Shown here: positions 41,516-51,325 of the stretch, one piece after another
Position numbering within the stretch: the first letter of the stretch is position 1
Layout of the letters: each line of letters begins with the position of its first letter
Assembly (NCBI GenBank): GCA_963818505.1
Contig: CAWFSJ010000001.1
Location: 868,001-932,000 of the forward strand
From: JADKAV01 sp963818505
GTDB taxonomy: Bacteria > Actinomycetota > Actinomycetes > S36-B12 > UBA10799
Length of the DNA stretch: 64,000 bases
Direction of reading: 5' to 3'
Notes under the pieces: model-generated
What the model was told of the DNA's origin: nothing
Databases searched by the model: none
What the model saw: the letters and a program-made list of their open reading frames with translations, nothing else
Translations under genes and position numbers: made by a program

Positions 41516-44500
41516 TCATGGGCACCCTGTCCCGGTGAAGCCACCTCCCGTGGGCACGGTGTTCAGCGCCTGACCGAATGGCGTGCCTCCCGTACTGTTG
41601 CGGCCACTGATGAACGTCACGACCGCGGCGTTATCGTTAGTCGGACCTGCGTAGCCGGGAAGGCGAATCGTCGTCGCTTGGCGCTGACGCAGCCGGAAGT
41701 CGTAGTCCGTGCCCGGCGCACCCAGACCTTCCTTCCCGCTGGCAGAGATGGCGTTGGCCAGGCCCCCCGAACCACCGATCACAGCGCACGCGGTGAAGGT
41801 GTCGCCGGGCATCGTCCCGACATTGAAGTGGATACCGTTCTTGGGCAACGCCGCCGTGCCCGCGGTGTTGCCTGGCTGCTCGATTGTGTTCCCTGTGATG
41901 GTGGTGTTGATGTTGCCGGACGTGGCGGTAGCGCCGCCGCCGGCCAGAACTTCGATGCCGTTCTCGTTGTAGCCCCTGATCTGGTTGTTCGTCACACCCC
42001 AGGTCATCGTCCCTTGGCCAAGGTTGTGCAACTTCAGACCCGATCCCTCCGCAGATCCAGAGTTCTGAACGCCAGAGACTCCGATCGTGTTGTTCGAGAA
42101 CGTTCCGGTCTGCACCGAGGAACCTGCTGTCTTGACGACGAGGACGCCGATGCCGACGGCATCGCGGAAAGTGTTGCCCGTGATGTCCATTGTGGTGTTG
42201 CCACTCGTGCCACTATTCGACAGCGTCAGCCCACCGCCGCCTGTGACGATCCCCGGGTTGTTGTTCTGGAAGGTGCTTGCGCTGATGACCAGGTCGCCGG
42301 ATCCCGTGCCGTTGTGGCTGTAGTCGACGAGGTCGCCGCGAGCCCCGGTGAATGTGCTGTTCTGGATCGTCGCCTTCAGCGCGCCTGCCGTGGACTCGGA
42401 CTCGAGGTGAACAGCGTCATTACCATCGGTGCCGTTGTTCAGACCAACACTCACCCGGGTCAGGGTTATCCGATCCAGCGTTCCGGCGGAGTTCGTCACC
42501 GAGAGGTTGTCTTCGCGTCCGCCGCTGACATGGGTGTCGGTGATGGCCGCCGAACCGGTCAGGTTGACGAATCTGATCGCCGAGTCGTCGAACGGTGTCG
42601 TGCCGTTGGTCCCGTTCAGGCCCTTGATGACGCTGTTGGCCAGCGTGAAGCCTGAGACATCGGTGCCCCGGATGGCGTAGTTGGAGTTGTCCTGGATCAA
42701 CATCCGGGTCAGCGACGGCGTCTTCGTGTTCTTGAGCACGATGCCGGTGCCGACCGGTGAACTCGACGCGTCATCGGCGCCCGCAGAGTTGAGGATTGAC
42801 CCGCCCGAACAGCCGCTGGTGTCACCGGAGGTGCAGGTTCCACCGGCACCGGTCACAGTCAAGCCAGCTGTCGAGCCGGTGTTGTCCAGAACGATGCCCT
42901 TGCTGGCACCGTTCGTGGAGATACTGCGGAATGTCATACCGTCGGCACCGATGGTGGTGTTAGCCACCTCGAGGGCTGTACCGGGGGTGGCGGCCAGTGT
43001 GTTGTTGCCGCCGGTCACCGTGACAGAACCGGCGTTCGACATCGCGAAAGCGGGCGCAGTACCACTGGTGGTGGTCAGGCTGAGATCAGTGAACTTCGTG
43101 GGACCCACAACGTTGGTCAGGCCCACACCGCCGTTGCCGGACCCTGTCACGGTGATCGAGTCGAACTCGCTGTCGGTCAGAGCGGTGCCGCTGACGTCGA
43201 GTCCCGCGGCCCCGTTGCTGACGATGGACACCGTGCCCGAACTCGCGAAAACGACCTTCCCAGCGTTGGCGAGTCGCACACCTTTGGCCTGTGCGGTGGA
43301 GACGCTCAGATTGGAGACGTTCGTCGTGCCCGTGGTGCCGTTGAGCTCAAGACCCGGCTGCGTGCCATTGGTACCCGTGTCGTTGATCGTGACGTCGCTG
43401 ATCGTTGATGCGTCGACGCCGACCCCGCCGCTGAGGCCGCCACCATTTCCGGACGGGTCGAGTCCGAGACCGCTGACAGTGGACTTGGAGGCCAGGGTGA
43501 CGACGTCCTCGCCGCTGGCGGTGAGCACTGGCCGCTTACCCGCGGTGGCCGGGTAGAGATCGAACGTGTCGAGGGGACCGGCGCCATCGGGGTCGAGGGT
43601 GAGCCCCGACACCTCTCCGATGAGCCGCTCGGAGTTGTTCATGGTGTAGCCGCCACCAAGCCCCGTACTGGTGTCGTTCCCATCGAAGACGAACGTGGTG
43701 TCCCCGGCTCCGGAAGCGGCTTCTGCTTCCGCGAGGGTGTCGAAGGGGGTCGTCGACGTGCCGCCGCCACCGGCAGGCGCGGTGTTGTCGACGTACCAGA
43801 CCTGACCCGCGATGGGTAGCCTCAGGGTTCCCGTGCTGTTGGCCACCGTGGTCGCGGTGCAGGGGCTCGCATCGCACACCCGGTAGGTGAAACTGTCCGT
43901 GACACCCGTGTCGCCGGCGGGGGGCTGATAGGCAAATGTGCCGTCGCTCTTGATCGTGATCCGGCCGCCCCGGGTGGTGGCGGCATCGGTGACGTCCTGG
44001 ACCACAAGTGCCGCGGCGGGGCTGTCCGGATCCGTGTCATTCGCGAGGACCGAGCCATTGGTCACCCGGCCTGCCTGCCCGGTCGGTCGGCTCACACTGA
44101 CGAAGAGGGCGGTGTTGCCGACGGCGTCGAAACTGTCCGTGTTCGCGGTGGGCGCGTCTGAGACACCCGTGATGGTCAGTCTCACTGTCGCGGTGGACTC
44201 AGCGCCTGCTCCGTCGGCCATGGTGTAGGTGAACGAGTCGGTGTCCGACTCCCCCGTCGAAAGACCCTGGAAGATACCGCCCGGATTGTAGGTATAGCCA
44301 CCGTCAGCGGCGATCGTGACGGACGCCCCCTTGGCGCTGGTGCCTGTCAATGTCGTTGAATCGTTCAATTTGACCACGGTCTTCGTGTCGCCTTGGTCCT
44401 TGTCGGTGTCATTGGTCAAGACACCCGCTGCCGGGACAGTGAGGGTCGTGTCCTCGTCCGTCGTCCCGGAGTCGTTGACGGCGGTCGGCGGGTCGTTGAC

Positions 44501-47189
44501 GCACGTGACAGCCATCGAGACGGTGGCCTTGGAACCACCGTTGATGGTGTATTCAAACGTGTCCTTCGGCGATCCGTCGTTGCAGTAGTCGGCGTCCGGC
44601 CGGTACGTCAGACCCGTCCCACCACCAGTGATGGCCACAGTTCCGTCGGCAGGCTGAGTCACAGAAACAATGGAGAGGGGCCCGCCGTCGGCATTGTCGT
44701 CGTTAGCCAGAACGTTCACCGCAGTTGCCGCAGCGTCCTCAGTCACAGTCGCAACGTCGTTCACGGCCTTCGGCGGGTCATCCACGCAGGTGACCGTCAT
44801 AGACACTGTCGCGGTCGAACCACCATTGAGCGTGTAGGTGAACGTGTCTTTCGTTGAGCCGTCGTTGCAGTAGTCGGCGTTGGGCTCATACGTCAGCCCA
44901 GACCCGTTCCCAGTGAGGACCACGGTGCCGTTGGCGGCCTGCGTCACCGACTCGACAGAAAGCGGCCCGCCGTCGCCGTTGACGTCGTTGGCCAGCACAT
45001 CCACGTCAGTGGCCGCAGCATCCTCGGTCACGGTGGCCGAGTCGTTCGCCGCGGCCGGCGGGTCGTCCAGCACGATGACACGCACAGACACGGTCGCGTG
45101 TCGAACCACCGTTGAGGGTGTAGTCGAATGTGTCCTTCGTCAAATCACCATTGCAGTAGTCCTTCGCAGGCTGGTACGTCAGCCCTGCCCCACTCCCGGT
45201 GATGACCACCGTACCGTCGACCGGTTGGGTCACCGACTTGATGGAAAGCTCCCCGCCGTCGGGGTCGGTGTCGTTGGCCAGCACATCCACCGCCGTGGCC
45301 GCGGCATCCTCAGCCACAGCTGTCGAGTCGTTCACGGCCGTCGGCGGGTCGTCCACGCAGGTGACCGTCATGGACACTGTCGCGGTCGAACCACCGTTGA
45401 GCGTGTAGGTGAACGTGTCCTTCGGCGAGCCGTCGTTGCAGTAGTTCGCGTTCGGCTCATACGTCAGCCCGGACCCACCCCCGGTGATGGCGACCTTGCC
45501 GTTGGCAGGCTTCGTCACCGACTCGACCGAGAGCGGCCCACCGTCGCCGTTGGTGTCATTGGCCAGCACATTCACCGCAGTGGCGGCGGCGTCCTCAGTC
45601 ACGGTGGCCGAGTCGCCCACGGCCGTCGGCGGGTCGTCCACGCACGTGACGCGCACCGACACCGTCGCGGTCGAACCGCCATTGAGCGTGTAGGTGAAGG
45701 TGTCCTTCGGAGACCCCTCGTTGCAGTAGTTCGGGTTCGGCTCATACGTCAGCCCGGACCCACCCCCGGTGATGACGACGGCGCCGTCGCCCGGCTGCGT
45801 CACCGAATCAATCACTAGCGGCCCAGTGTCGCCGGCGTCGTCATTGGCCAGGACATCCACGGCTGTCGCGGCGGCGTCCTCAGAGACAGTCGCAGCGTCG
45901 TCGACAGCAACGGCTGGATCGTCCACGCAGGTGACCGTCATGGCAACAGTCGCGGTAGAACCACCGTTGAGCGTGTACTTGAACGTGTCCTTCGGCGATC
46001 CGTCGTTGCAATAGTCGGCATCCGGCCGGTACGTCAGACCCGTCCCACCACCAGTGATGGCCACAGTGCCGTCGGCAGGCTGCGTCACCGAGTCCACGGC
46101 AAGCTTCCCGCCGTCGACGTTGAGGTCGTTGGCCAGCACATCAACCGCTGTAGCAGGATCATCCTCAGTGACGGTGGCCGAGTCGTCCACAGCGGTTGGC
46201 GGTTCATCTGGCGTGATCGGAGGCTGTCCAGCCTCGTCGACGGAGATCGTGAAGACCTTCGTCTCCCGGGCTGCCCAATGGTCAGTGACACGGACACGGA
46301 TGGAGTAGTCCTTCTTGGTGCCAGCGTCGGTTGGCTCGCGCGTCATGAGGCGTCGGCCGTCGATGTCGAACGCCTGATTGTCCTGCGCGCCGGCACCCTC
46401 GACCAAGCGGAATGTGAGTTCGTCGCCAGGATTGGGATCAACTGCGCCCAGCACACCCACCTTTGTGCCGGCGGGACGTCCGTCGCTAAGGGTGGACTTC
46501 GACAGGCTCAGATCGGTCGGGCCGACGTTGTCGGGGTATTCCTCACAGGAGAACGCCACGCGGTCCTCGACGTCGGCGCGGGCACGATCGAACACTCCGG
46601 GGCCGCAGTAGAGTTTGTCCACGAAGGCGCTGCCGTCACGAGCATCCAGCCGGTCGGCACCGGAACCTCCCTCGAGACGGTCCGAGCCCTTCCCACCCTT
46701 GAGAGAGTCCGCAGAGGCACCACCTTGCACGGTGTCACGACCGGGACCACCATCGGCTTCGTCGGGTCCGTCGCCGCCCTTGACCAGGTCACGGCCCTTC
46801 CCCCCGTTGAGAAGGTCGGGGCCTTTGAGCCCATGCAGGACATCGTCGCCGACTCCTCCATCTAGATCATCGCTGCCGGCACGTCCGCCGCGCAGGAGGT
46901 CGTCGCCCCCCTCCCCGCGCAGTTGGTCGTTTCCGGGACCTCCGCGCAGTACGTCGTCGCCGTCACCGCCCCAGATCACGTCGTCGCCGCCACGTCCACA
47001 CAACACGTCAGCACCGGGTGTGCCGACCAGCACGTCGTCCCCCGGGCTGCCGATGATCGTGCATTCCTGCTTGTCCACGATCGAGATCTGAGCCGCAGGT
47101 GTTACAGGCGCAGCAGAGAGCGAGGCGGCCCCGTTGCCCATGAGGCCCACCACGAGCACTGAGGCGAGCAACGGGCGGGCGACCCTCAT
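41516..47189 (-). CDS. Giant secreted RTX/Ig-like/beta-helix surface protein, one-base frameshift
   Basis: Read through one extra base near 45099, the gene encodes 1,890 residues (5,674 bp, one over a multiple of three). After a signal peptide come RTX Ca2+-binding nonapeptides (GGxGxDxLxGG, about 45-190). Six Ig-like Big_9/VCBS-type repeats of about 95 residues follow, each with DDPPTAVNDSATVTEDAAAT, VLAND and a conserved YCNxGSPKDTFxYTLNGGS...VTCV Cys pair. Then comes a cadherin-like repeat, and a right-handed beta-helix (WYVDNTAPAGGGG onward, about 700 residues). It is an adhesin-like or S-layer-like protein. Repeat 4 contains the frameshift and lacks its second Cys. Its start overlaps the DUF6916 Tat gene. 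Confidence 0.83.
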
Positions 47190-47569
47190 CGGTCAGCTCC
47201 CTTGACGGAACGGTTGATGATGGCCTGGTACGTCATTAGCGAGGCGTCATCAGGGACGAGAAACAGGGGTGTTGTTGCGAATCGGGACCTGTTCAGACTG
47301 TATGTGCCTTGCGGCGGACCCGCAGCCGAGGACCGGAAGGTCAACGCGAAGGCGTCATCGTCGTCGGCCACACCACCGGCCAGGTCGCTGATCCGGGTCA
47401 GGGTCATCGACGCTCTGTGCACGCCGTCGGAGACGTCGAAGGGGTGATTCAGCAACGGACCGAAGCGGGAACGCGCGTAGAGGTTCGTGACTGGCCCGAA
47501 GGTCAGCGGCGCCAGCATGAGAGTGAGCGCACCAGCCTTGAGGAGGTTGCGGCGGGAGAGGTCGGTCAT
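47186..47569 (-). CDS. Tat-exported DUF6916-like protein
   Basis: A 127-residue protein with a twin-arginine signal (LSRRNLLKAGALTLMLAP) and a mature beta-rich domain FDVSDGVHRASMTLTRIS, FALTFRSS, PPQGTYSLNRSRF, TPLFLVPDD. This matches the plus-strand gene at 47611 (QGTYRLSNPRLGELELFLVPLG), so both belong to one small family that I know as DUF6916. Its TGA overlaps the ATG of the giant surface protein (ATGA), so the two are translationally coupled. The two may act together outside the membrane. Biochemical function unknown. Confidence 0.8.
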   Translation of the reverse strand: MTDLSRRNLLKAGALTLMLAPLTFGPVTNLYARSRFGPLLNHPFDVSDGVHRASMTLTRISDLAGGVADDDDAFALTFRSSAAGPPQGTYSLNRSRFATTPLFLVPDDASLMTYQAIINRSVKGADR

Positions 47570-47610
47570 GTGCTCTTCCTTGGTGTGCGCGCGGACGCCG
47601 ATACGATCGA

Positions 47611-47928
47611 ATGGTGGCAGAGCTTCAGTGGTTCAAGTGTGACGACTTCGTCGACGTAGTCGGGCAGTCCTTCGACGTCGCGGCGGCCGATGGATCTTCC
47701 CACACGCTGGGCCTCGTCCAAGCGACCGAAGGCGGCGAGGTGGGCGGGCCGGGTCCCGAAGGGCAGGTCCGTCAGCAGTTCTCGTTGGTGTTTCTGGGGA
47801 GTTTGGACACGACGCTCGCCCAGGGCACCTACCGGCTGAGCAATCCGCGGTTGGGCGAACTCGAACTCTTCCTTGTTCCCCTCGGCCCCGTCCCGGAAGG
47901 GATGCAGTACGAAGCTGCATTCGCGTAG
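47611..47928 (+). CDS. Cytosolic DUF6916 family protein
   Basis: A 105-residue protein without signal: CDDFVDVVGQSFDVAAADG, FSLVFLGSLDTTLAQGTYRL, LGELELFLVPLGPVPEGMQYEAAF. In many bacteria this family neighbours tail-collar proteins and a GNAT gene, as here. The start is either ATG 47611 or GTG 47614. TACGAT at 47602-47607 lies six bases before GTG 47614 and there is no SD, so a leaderless GTG start is likely. It runs divergently from the Tat-exported paralogue with only 41 bp between starts, and converges on the GNAT gene. It might serve as an internal partner or chaperone of the exported paralogue. Confidence 0.82.
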   Translation: MVAELQWFKCDDFVDVVGQSFDVAAADGSSHTLGLVQATEGGEVGGPGPEGQVRQQFSLVFLGSLDTTLAQGTYRLSNPRLGELELFLVPLGPVPEGMQYEAAFA

Positions 47929-47945
47929 CTGTCCCTTGGTAACAG

Positions 47946-48437
47946 TCATGACGGAGTCCACTCCATCCGGCGGTACGGCCCTTGCCTGGCGGCCTCCACG
48001 AAACCCAAGCGGGTGTACAGGCTCTCTGCGCGATTGGTGATCTCCACATGGATTGTGAGCCGACGACCGGAGGCCGCGGCTTCCTGCATGAGGCCGTCGA
48101 GCAGACCGCCGCCGATCCCGGCACCCCGAAACTCCGGCAGCAGTGAGATATCGACGATTCTGATCTCAGCGGGTCGTCTGTCGACGTACAGCCGGCCCAC
48201 CGGCCGCCCGTGCAGTTCGATGACGTCGAACGTGCCACTGGGGTTGATCCGACGGTATTCGGTGTCCTGCGCATCGAACTGCATGCGGACGAAGGCTTCC
48301 CGCTGCCCTTCCTCCCAGGCGACCATGGCGAGTTCCTCCGCGCGGACCGACCCGTAGAGCCCTATGAGGAACTCGCGATCGTCGTCCGTGGCAGCACGGA
48401 GGTGGACAGGTCCACGACTGGTCAGAATGGGCGCCAT
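47946..48437 (-). CDS. GNAT-family N-acetyltransferase
   Basis: A 163-residue GNAT enzyme: LRAATDDDREFLIGLYGSVR start, IVDISLLPEFRGAGIGGGLL with the acetyl-CoA pyrophosphate loop (R/Q-x-x-G-x-G/A), and NRAESLYTRLGFVEA near the end. It transfers an acetyl group to an amine substrate. It starts two bases after the stop of the first tail-collar gene, so it is the last gene of the collar operon on the minus strand. The same company (collar genes, GNAT, DUF6916) is known from other bacteria. It may modify one of the neighbours, for instance a Lys or N-terminus; this is speculation. Confidence 0.88.
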   Translation of the reverse strand: MAPILTSRGPVHLRAATDDDREFLIGLYGSVRAEELAMVAWEEGQREAFVRMQFDAQDTEYRRINPSGTFDVIELHGRPVGRLYVDRRPAEIRIVDISLLPEFRGAGIGGGLLDGLMQEAAASGRRLTIHVEITNRAESLYTRLGFVEAARQGPYRRMEWTPS

Positions 48438-48439
48438 GT

Positions 48440-48961
48440 TCAGGTCCTCGGGGGGAAGACGCCTTGCAGGGCGATGCAGAAGTAGAAGGTGAGATAGGGC
48501 TGCATGTTGTTGTGGGGCTGGTCACCGCCGGTCACCGCCATGACGTCGTCAGCGAGTTGTGTGTCTGGTGATGACTGATACAGGGCACCACCGGAGGACA
48601 ACGCCAGACTGGCATTGGGATTCGGGACGTTCGTGTCCCCCGCATCAACGGTGTCTGCGCCCAGCTCATGTGAGTGGGAGGGCACCTCGGATTCCAGCAG
48701 GGTGACAGTCGAGACGCCTCCGGTCTCGCCGAGGTCATGCAGGCTCAGACCCGGACCCTGACCCGGTTGCATCGGCACGGACCCCTGTAGGTCGGGCAGG
48801 GCGAAGTTCGACTTCCCGTCGCCGCCGTAGGTCGTACCGAGCAGGGAGAACAGCGCCGTGTTCTGCGACAGCGGAAGCAACTGGCCGTCACACCACGCCC
48901 AGCCTCTGGGTGCGAAGTTGAAGGGGAAGATGCGAATCTCTGCGACGAATGGGTCAGCCAT
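48440..48961 (-). CDS. Stand-alone phage tail collar domain protein (MdpB-like) 1
   Basis: A 173-residue protein with N-terminal Collar-domain sequence: FVAEIRIFPFNFAPRGWAWC, GQLLPLSQNTALFSLLGTTY, GGDGKSNFALPDLQGSVPM, then GETGGVSTVTLLESEVPSHSHE. The C-terminal half carries a small-residue-rich variable region and a final FYFCIALQGVFPPRT. In phages the collar domain forms tail-fibre tips; here no other tail gene is present. The family also includes microcystin-related protein MdpB. It is the third of three tandem paralogues and precedes the GNAT gene by two bases. Confidence 0.9.
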   Translation of the reverse strand: MADPFVAEIRIFPFNFAPRGWAWCDGQLLPLSQNTALFSLLGTTYGGDGKSNFALPDLQGSVPMQPGQGPGLSLHDLGETGGVSTVTLLESEVPSHSHELGADTVDAGDTNVPNPNASLALSSGGALYQSSPDTQLADDVMAVTGGDQPHNNMQPYLTFYFCIALQGVFPPRT

Positions 48962-48969
48962 GGATGCTC

Positions 48970-49476
48970 CTAGGTTGGGGAGGGGAAGATCCCGAAGAGC
49001 GAGATGATGAAGTTAACGCACAGGTACGGTTGCATGTTTCTGTGGGGCTGACTACCCCCGACAGACCCCACGACTCCGGCACGGAGGGTGCCGCCAACCG
49101 GTGCCTGATTGATGTACGGCACGACGTTGCGTGATTGTGCGAGGCGGTTGCCGGCAGGACTCGACTGGGCCCCTGGCGTACTGGTGGCGGTGAGCGCGTG
49201 GGAGTGCGCAGGGATCTGGTTAAGGGTCAGCGTCACCTCTTCTACACCACCGGTCTCGGCGAGGATGAAGCCGTTGCCCTGGTGCATCGGGATGCGCCCC
49301 CGCAGATCAGGCAAAGCGAATGTCTCCTGGCCGTTGCCCCCATACGTCGTGCCGATCAATTGGAACAGGGTTTCGTACTCTGAGATGGGCAGTGACTGAC
49401 CTTCGCAGAACATCCATCCGGCTGGGGCGAAGTTCCCCGCGAACATCCTGATCTCTCCGACGTAAGGCTGTGCCAT
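48970..49476 (-). CDS. Stand-alone phage tail collar domain protein (MdpB-like) 2
   Basis: A 168-residue Collar-domain protein: YVGEIRMFAGNFAPAGWMFC, GQSLPISEYETLFQLIGTTY, GGNGQETFALPDLRGRIPM, GFILAETGGVEEVTLTLNQI with the PAHSHAL histidines. Its C-terminal segment ends NFIISLFGIFPSPT. It lies eight bases upstream of the next collar gene and 12 bases downstream of the previous one, in the same orientation. Divergence from its neighbours is substantial in the 100-150 region, which suggests that the three copies form a heteromer, not redundant copies. Confidence 0.9.
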   Translation of the reverse strand: MAQPYVGEIRMFAGNFAPAGWMFCEGQSLPISEYETLFQLIGTTYGGNGQETFALPDLRGRIPMHQGNGFILAETGGVEEVTLTLNQIPAHSHALTATSTPGAQSSPAGNRLAQSRNVVPYINQAPVGGTLRAGVVGSVGGSQPHRNMQPYLCVNFIISLFGIFPSPT

Positions 49477-49488
49477 GTCAACCGTTCC

Positions 49489-49989
49489 TCAGGTGGGGGA
49501 GGGGAAAATGCCCTGCAACGCGATGCAGAAGCTGATGGTCAAGAAGGGCTGAGTGTTGTTGTGGGCCTGACTGCCGCCGGCGTTGCGGACGGTCTCCGGA
49601 TGCAGGGTGGTGTCTGCCCCAGTCCGGCCGTACACGTTGTTGGCACCGCCGAGAACGTTGCCACTCGGGGACGCGGAACCGCTCGTCGCCGCGCTTGCGG
49701 CCTTCACGGGATGGCTGTGCGTAGGGAGTTCGTTGACCGAGAGTGTGTGCGCCAGAGCTCCCCCACGCTCGCCCAGGACATGGCTGGACCCGACATGGAT
49801 GGGTACGCGGCCCCTCAGATCAGGCAGGGCGAAATTCACGCGGCCGTCCCCTCCGAACGTCGTTCCCAACAAAGAGAAGAGCGCCTGGTTCTGGTTGATC
49901 GCCAGCAGTTGGCCGTTGCACAGCGCCCATCCCTTGGGGGGAAAGACGAAAGACATCAGGCGGATCTCGGACAGGAACGGCTCGGCCAC
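49489..49989 (-). CDS. Stand-alone phage tail collar domain protein (MdpB-like) 3
   Basis: A 166-residue Collar-domain protein and first gene of the collar operon. GGGAGGAG precedes the GTG start at 49989. It reads FLSEIRLMSFVFPPKGWALC, GQLLAINQNQALFSLLGTTF, GGDGRVNFALPDLRGRVPI, GERGGALAHTLSVNELPTHS, and ends SFCIALQGIFPSPT. The Ala/Ser-rich loop (AASAATSGSASPSGNVLGG) is the variable part. The upstream minus-strand sequence contains a TTATAGTCC promoter-like element near 50125. The three paralogues share Trp-Cys-Gly-Gln-Leu near residue 24 and a His-x-His pair near 87. Confidence 0.9.
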   Translation of the reverse strand: MAEPFLSEIRLMSFVFPPKGWALCNGQLLAINQNQALFSLLGTTFGGDGRVNFALPDLRGRVPIHVGSSHVLGERGGALAHTLSVNELPTHSHPVKAASAATSGSASPSGNVLGGANNVYGRTGADTTLHPETVRNAGGSQAHNNTQPFLTISFCIALQGIFPSPT

Positions 49990-50279
49990 GGTGCTCCTCC
50001 CTTACTTCCTATCGCACGACGCCGACAGTCGTCGGCCCACCTCAGCCATCCCCCAACCGAAGCCGTCAGTCGTTAGTCACGCTACTTCCGCCGAACAGAA
50101 ACGATCATCGGCTGAAAGGACTATAACTGTGCCCCGGGCGGACACCTGCGCCGGTATCGCTCGTTCTGTGGTGCGCTGGAAACCGGTGTGCCACGTCGAA
50201 CACATCGGAGCCTCCTGCGGGCGGACAGTTCACGCAGAAGACTGACCTTTGGAATGCGACCGAGTGGACGCGCGACGTG

Positions 50280-51059
50280 CTACGTCCGCGGGACCGGAGC
50301 CTTCAGACGATCGTTAAGGTCATTCAGCGGACGGCCCAGCCGCAACGACGCACACAGGTACTTGAACAAGTTCCCGCCATGCCGTTGACACCACGGCAAC
50401 GTGATTCGCACCACGGTGTAGGTGTAGGAGACCGTCGCCTTGGGCGCAGAGTCAGAATTGAAGGGGCACGCCATCTCCTGGTACTGAACCTCGAACCTGC
50501 CCCCTTTCCGCGGGAAGAACCCGCCTGGAGAGTGGAACAGGAATGCAGGAAGGCGTTCGGTGTCGAGCATTCCGATCGAGACGAACAATTCGTCGCCGAA
50601 GCGCCCGTCCCCGTCAACATCTCGAGGTGGGCCCTTGTAATGGGTTAGGTTCCCTGAGACCAGAGTCTCGCCGACTCTTGGGGCAAGAGGCGACTCTTCG
50701 TCGCAGTACAGCAAGGATCGGCCACTGAAATTGCCCTGCCCCTTGAGCGGCTGGCAGTCCGTCCCACAAGAACCCCGGTCCTTCAAGTTGAGGACCGCGA
50801 AGGCGTCATACTCCTCATCCTGAATGGGACCGGGCATGAGCCGGTCGAAGTGCACCTTGACGACGTACATGTACCTCAGCTTCTGCTTCGCCTTGGCGCG
50901 CTGGGCAGCCGACTGGGCAGTAACTGCCTTGAGCGCAGCGTTCTGGTCGGCGCGCGACTCGGCGTGGCTCGACAGACCGAAGTCGTGCGCCGCGGCAGGC
51001 AAAGCCGGCAACAGCAAGCCCAAGCAACAAGCTAAGGAAACCCCGAGTCGCACGTCCAT
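50280..51059 (-). CDS. Secreted protein of unknown function
   Basis: A 259-residue exported protein: signal peptide LGVSLACCLGLLLPALPAAA, then a helical part rich in Ala/Gln/Lys (NAALKAVTAQSAAQRAKAKQ). A domain containing VVKVHFDRLMPGPIQDEEYD follows, with a Cys pair (SCGTDCQPL) and a Ca2+-binding-like loop DVDGDGRFGDELFV. The C-terminal part has further Cys residues (EMACPF, LPWCQ, YLCAS). No family is recognised. It is not near other genes of an operon; the 266 bp downstream of the next minus gene's end hold nothing. About 290 bp separate it from the collar operon, with no gene seen. Confidence 0.72.
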   Translation of the reverse strand: MDVRLGVSLACCLGLLLPALPAAAHDFGLSSHAESRADQNAALKAVTAQSAAQRAKAKQKLRYMYVVKVHFDRLMPGPIQDEEYDAFAVLNLKDRGSCGTDCQPLKGQGNFSGRSLLYCDEESPLAPRVGETLVSGNLTHYKGPPRDVDGDGRFGDELFVSIGMLDTERLPAFLFHSPGGFFPRKGGRFEVQYQEMACPFNSDSAPKATVSYTYTVVRITLPWCQRHGGNLFKYLCASLRLGRPLNDLNDRLKAPVPRT

Positions 51060-51325
51060 GGCCGGACGCTAGCACCAGTCGACTTCCCTCACATCAGTCA
51101 TAACGGCAACTTCCCCTCGACCAGGTGACGCCTCCTGCCAAGCCTCAGCGAACCTGGGGCGTAGGTCTTCTACGCCAACGGCACCGCGTTCGTGACGTTG
51201 GTCCGTCACCAATCCTGGTCGGTGATCGGACATCCACCGTCACCGCGACGGCGCCTGAGTCAGGATCGCTCAACTATTGACGACAACTTCGCCTTGGGGT
51301 TGCAGCAGGCTGCCGGTTCCGCGGC

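Noticed and set aside
48440..49989. Prophage remnant
   Set aside because: Only Collar-domain proteins are present, all intact and in an operon with GNAT; no structural, replication, lysis or integration gene accompanies them.
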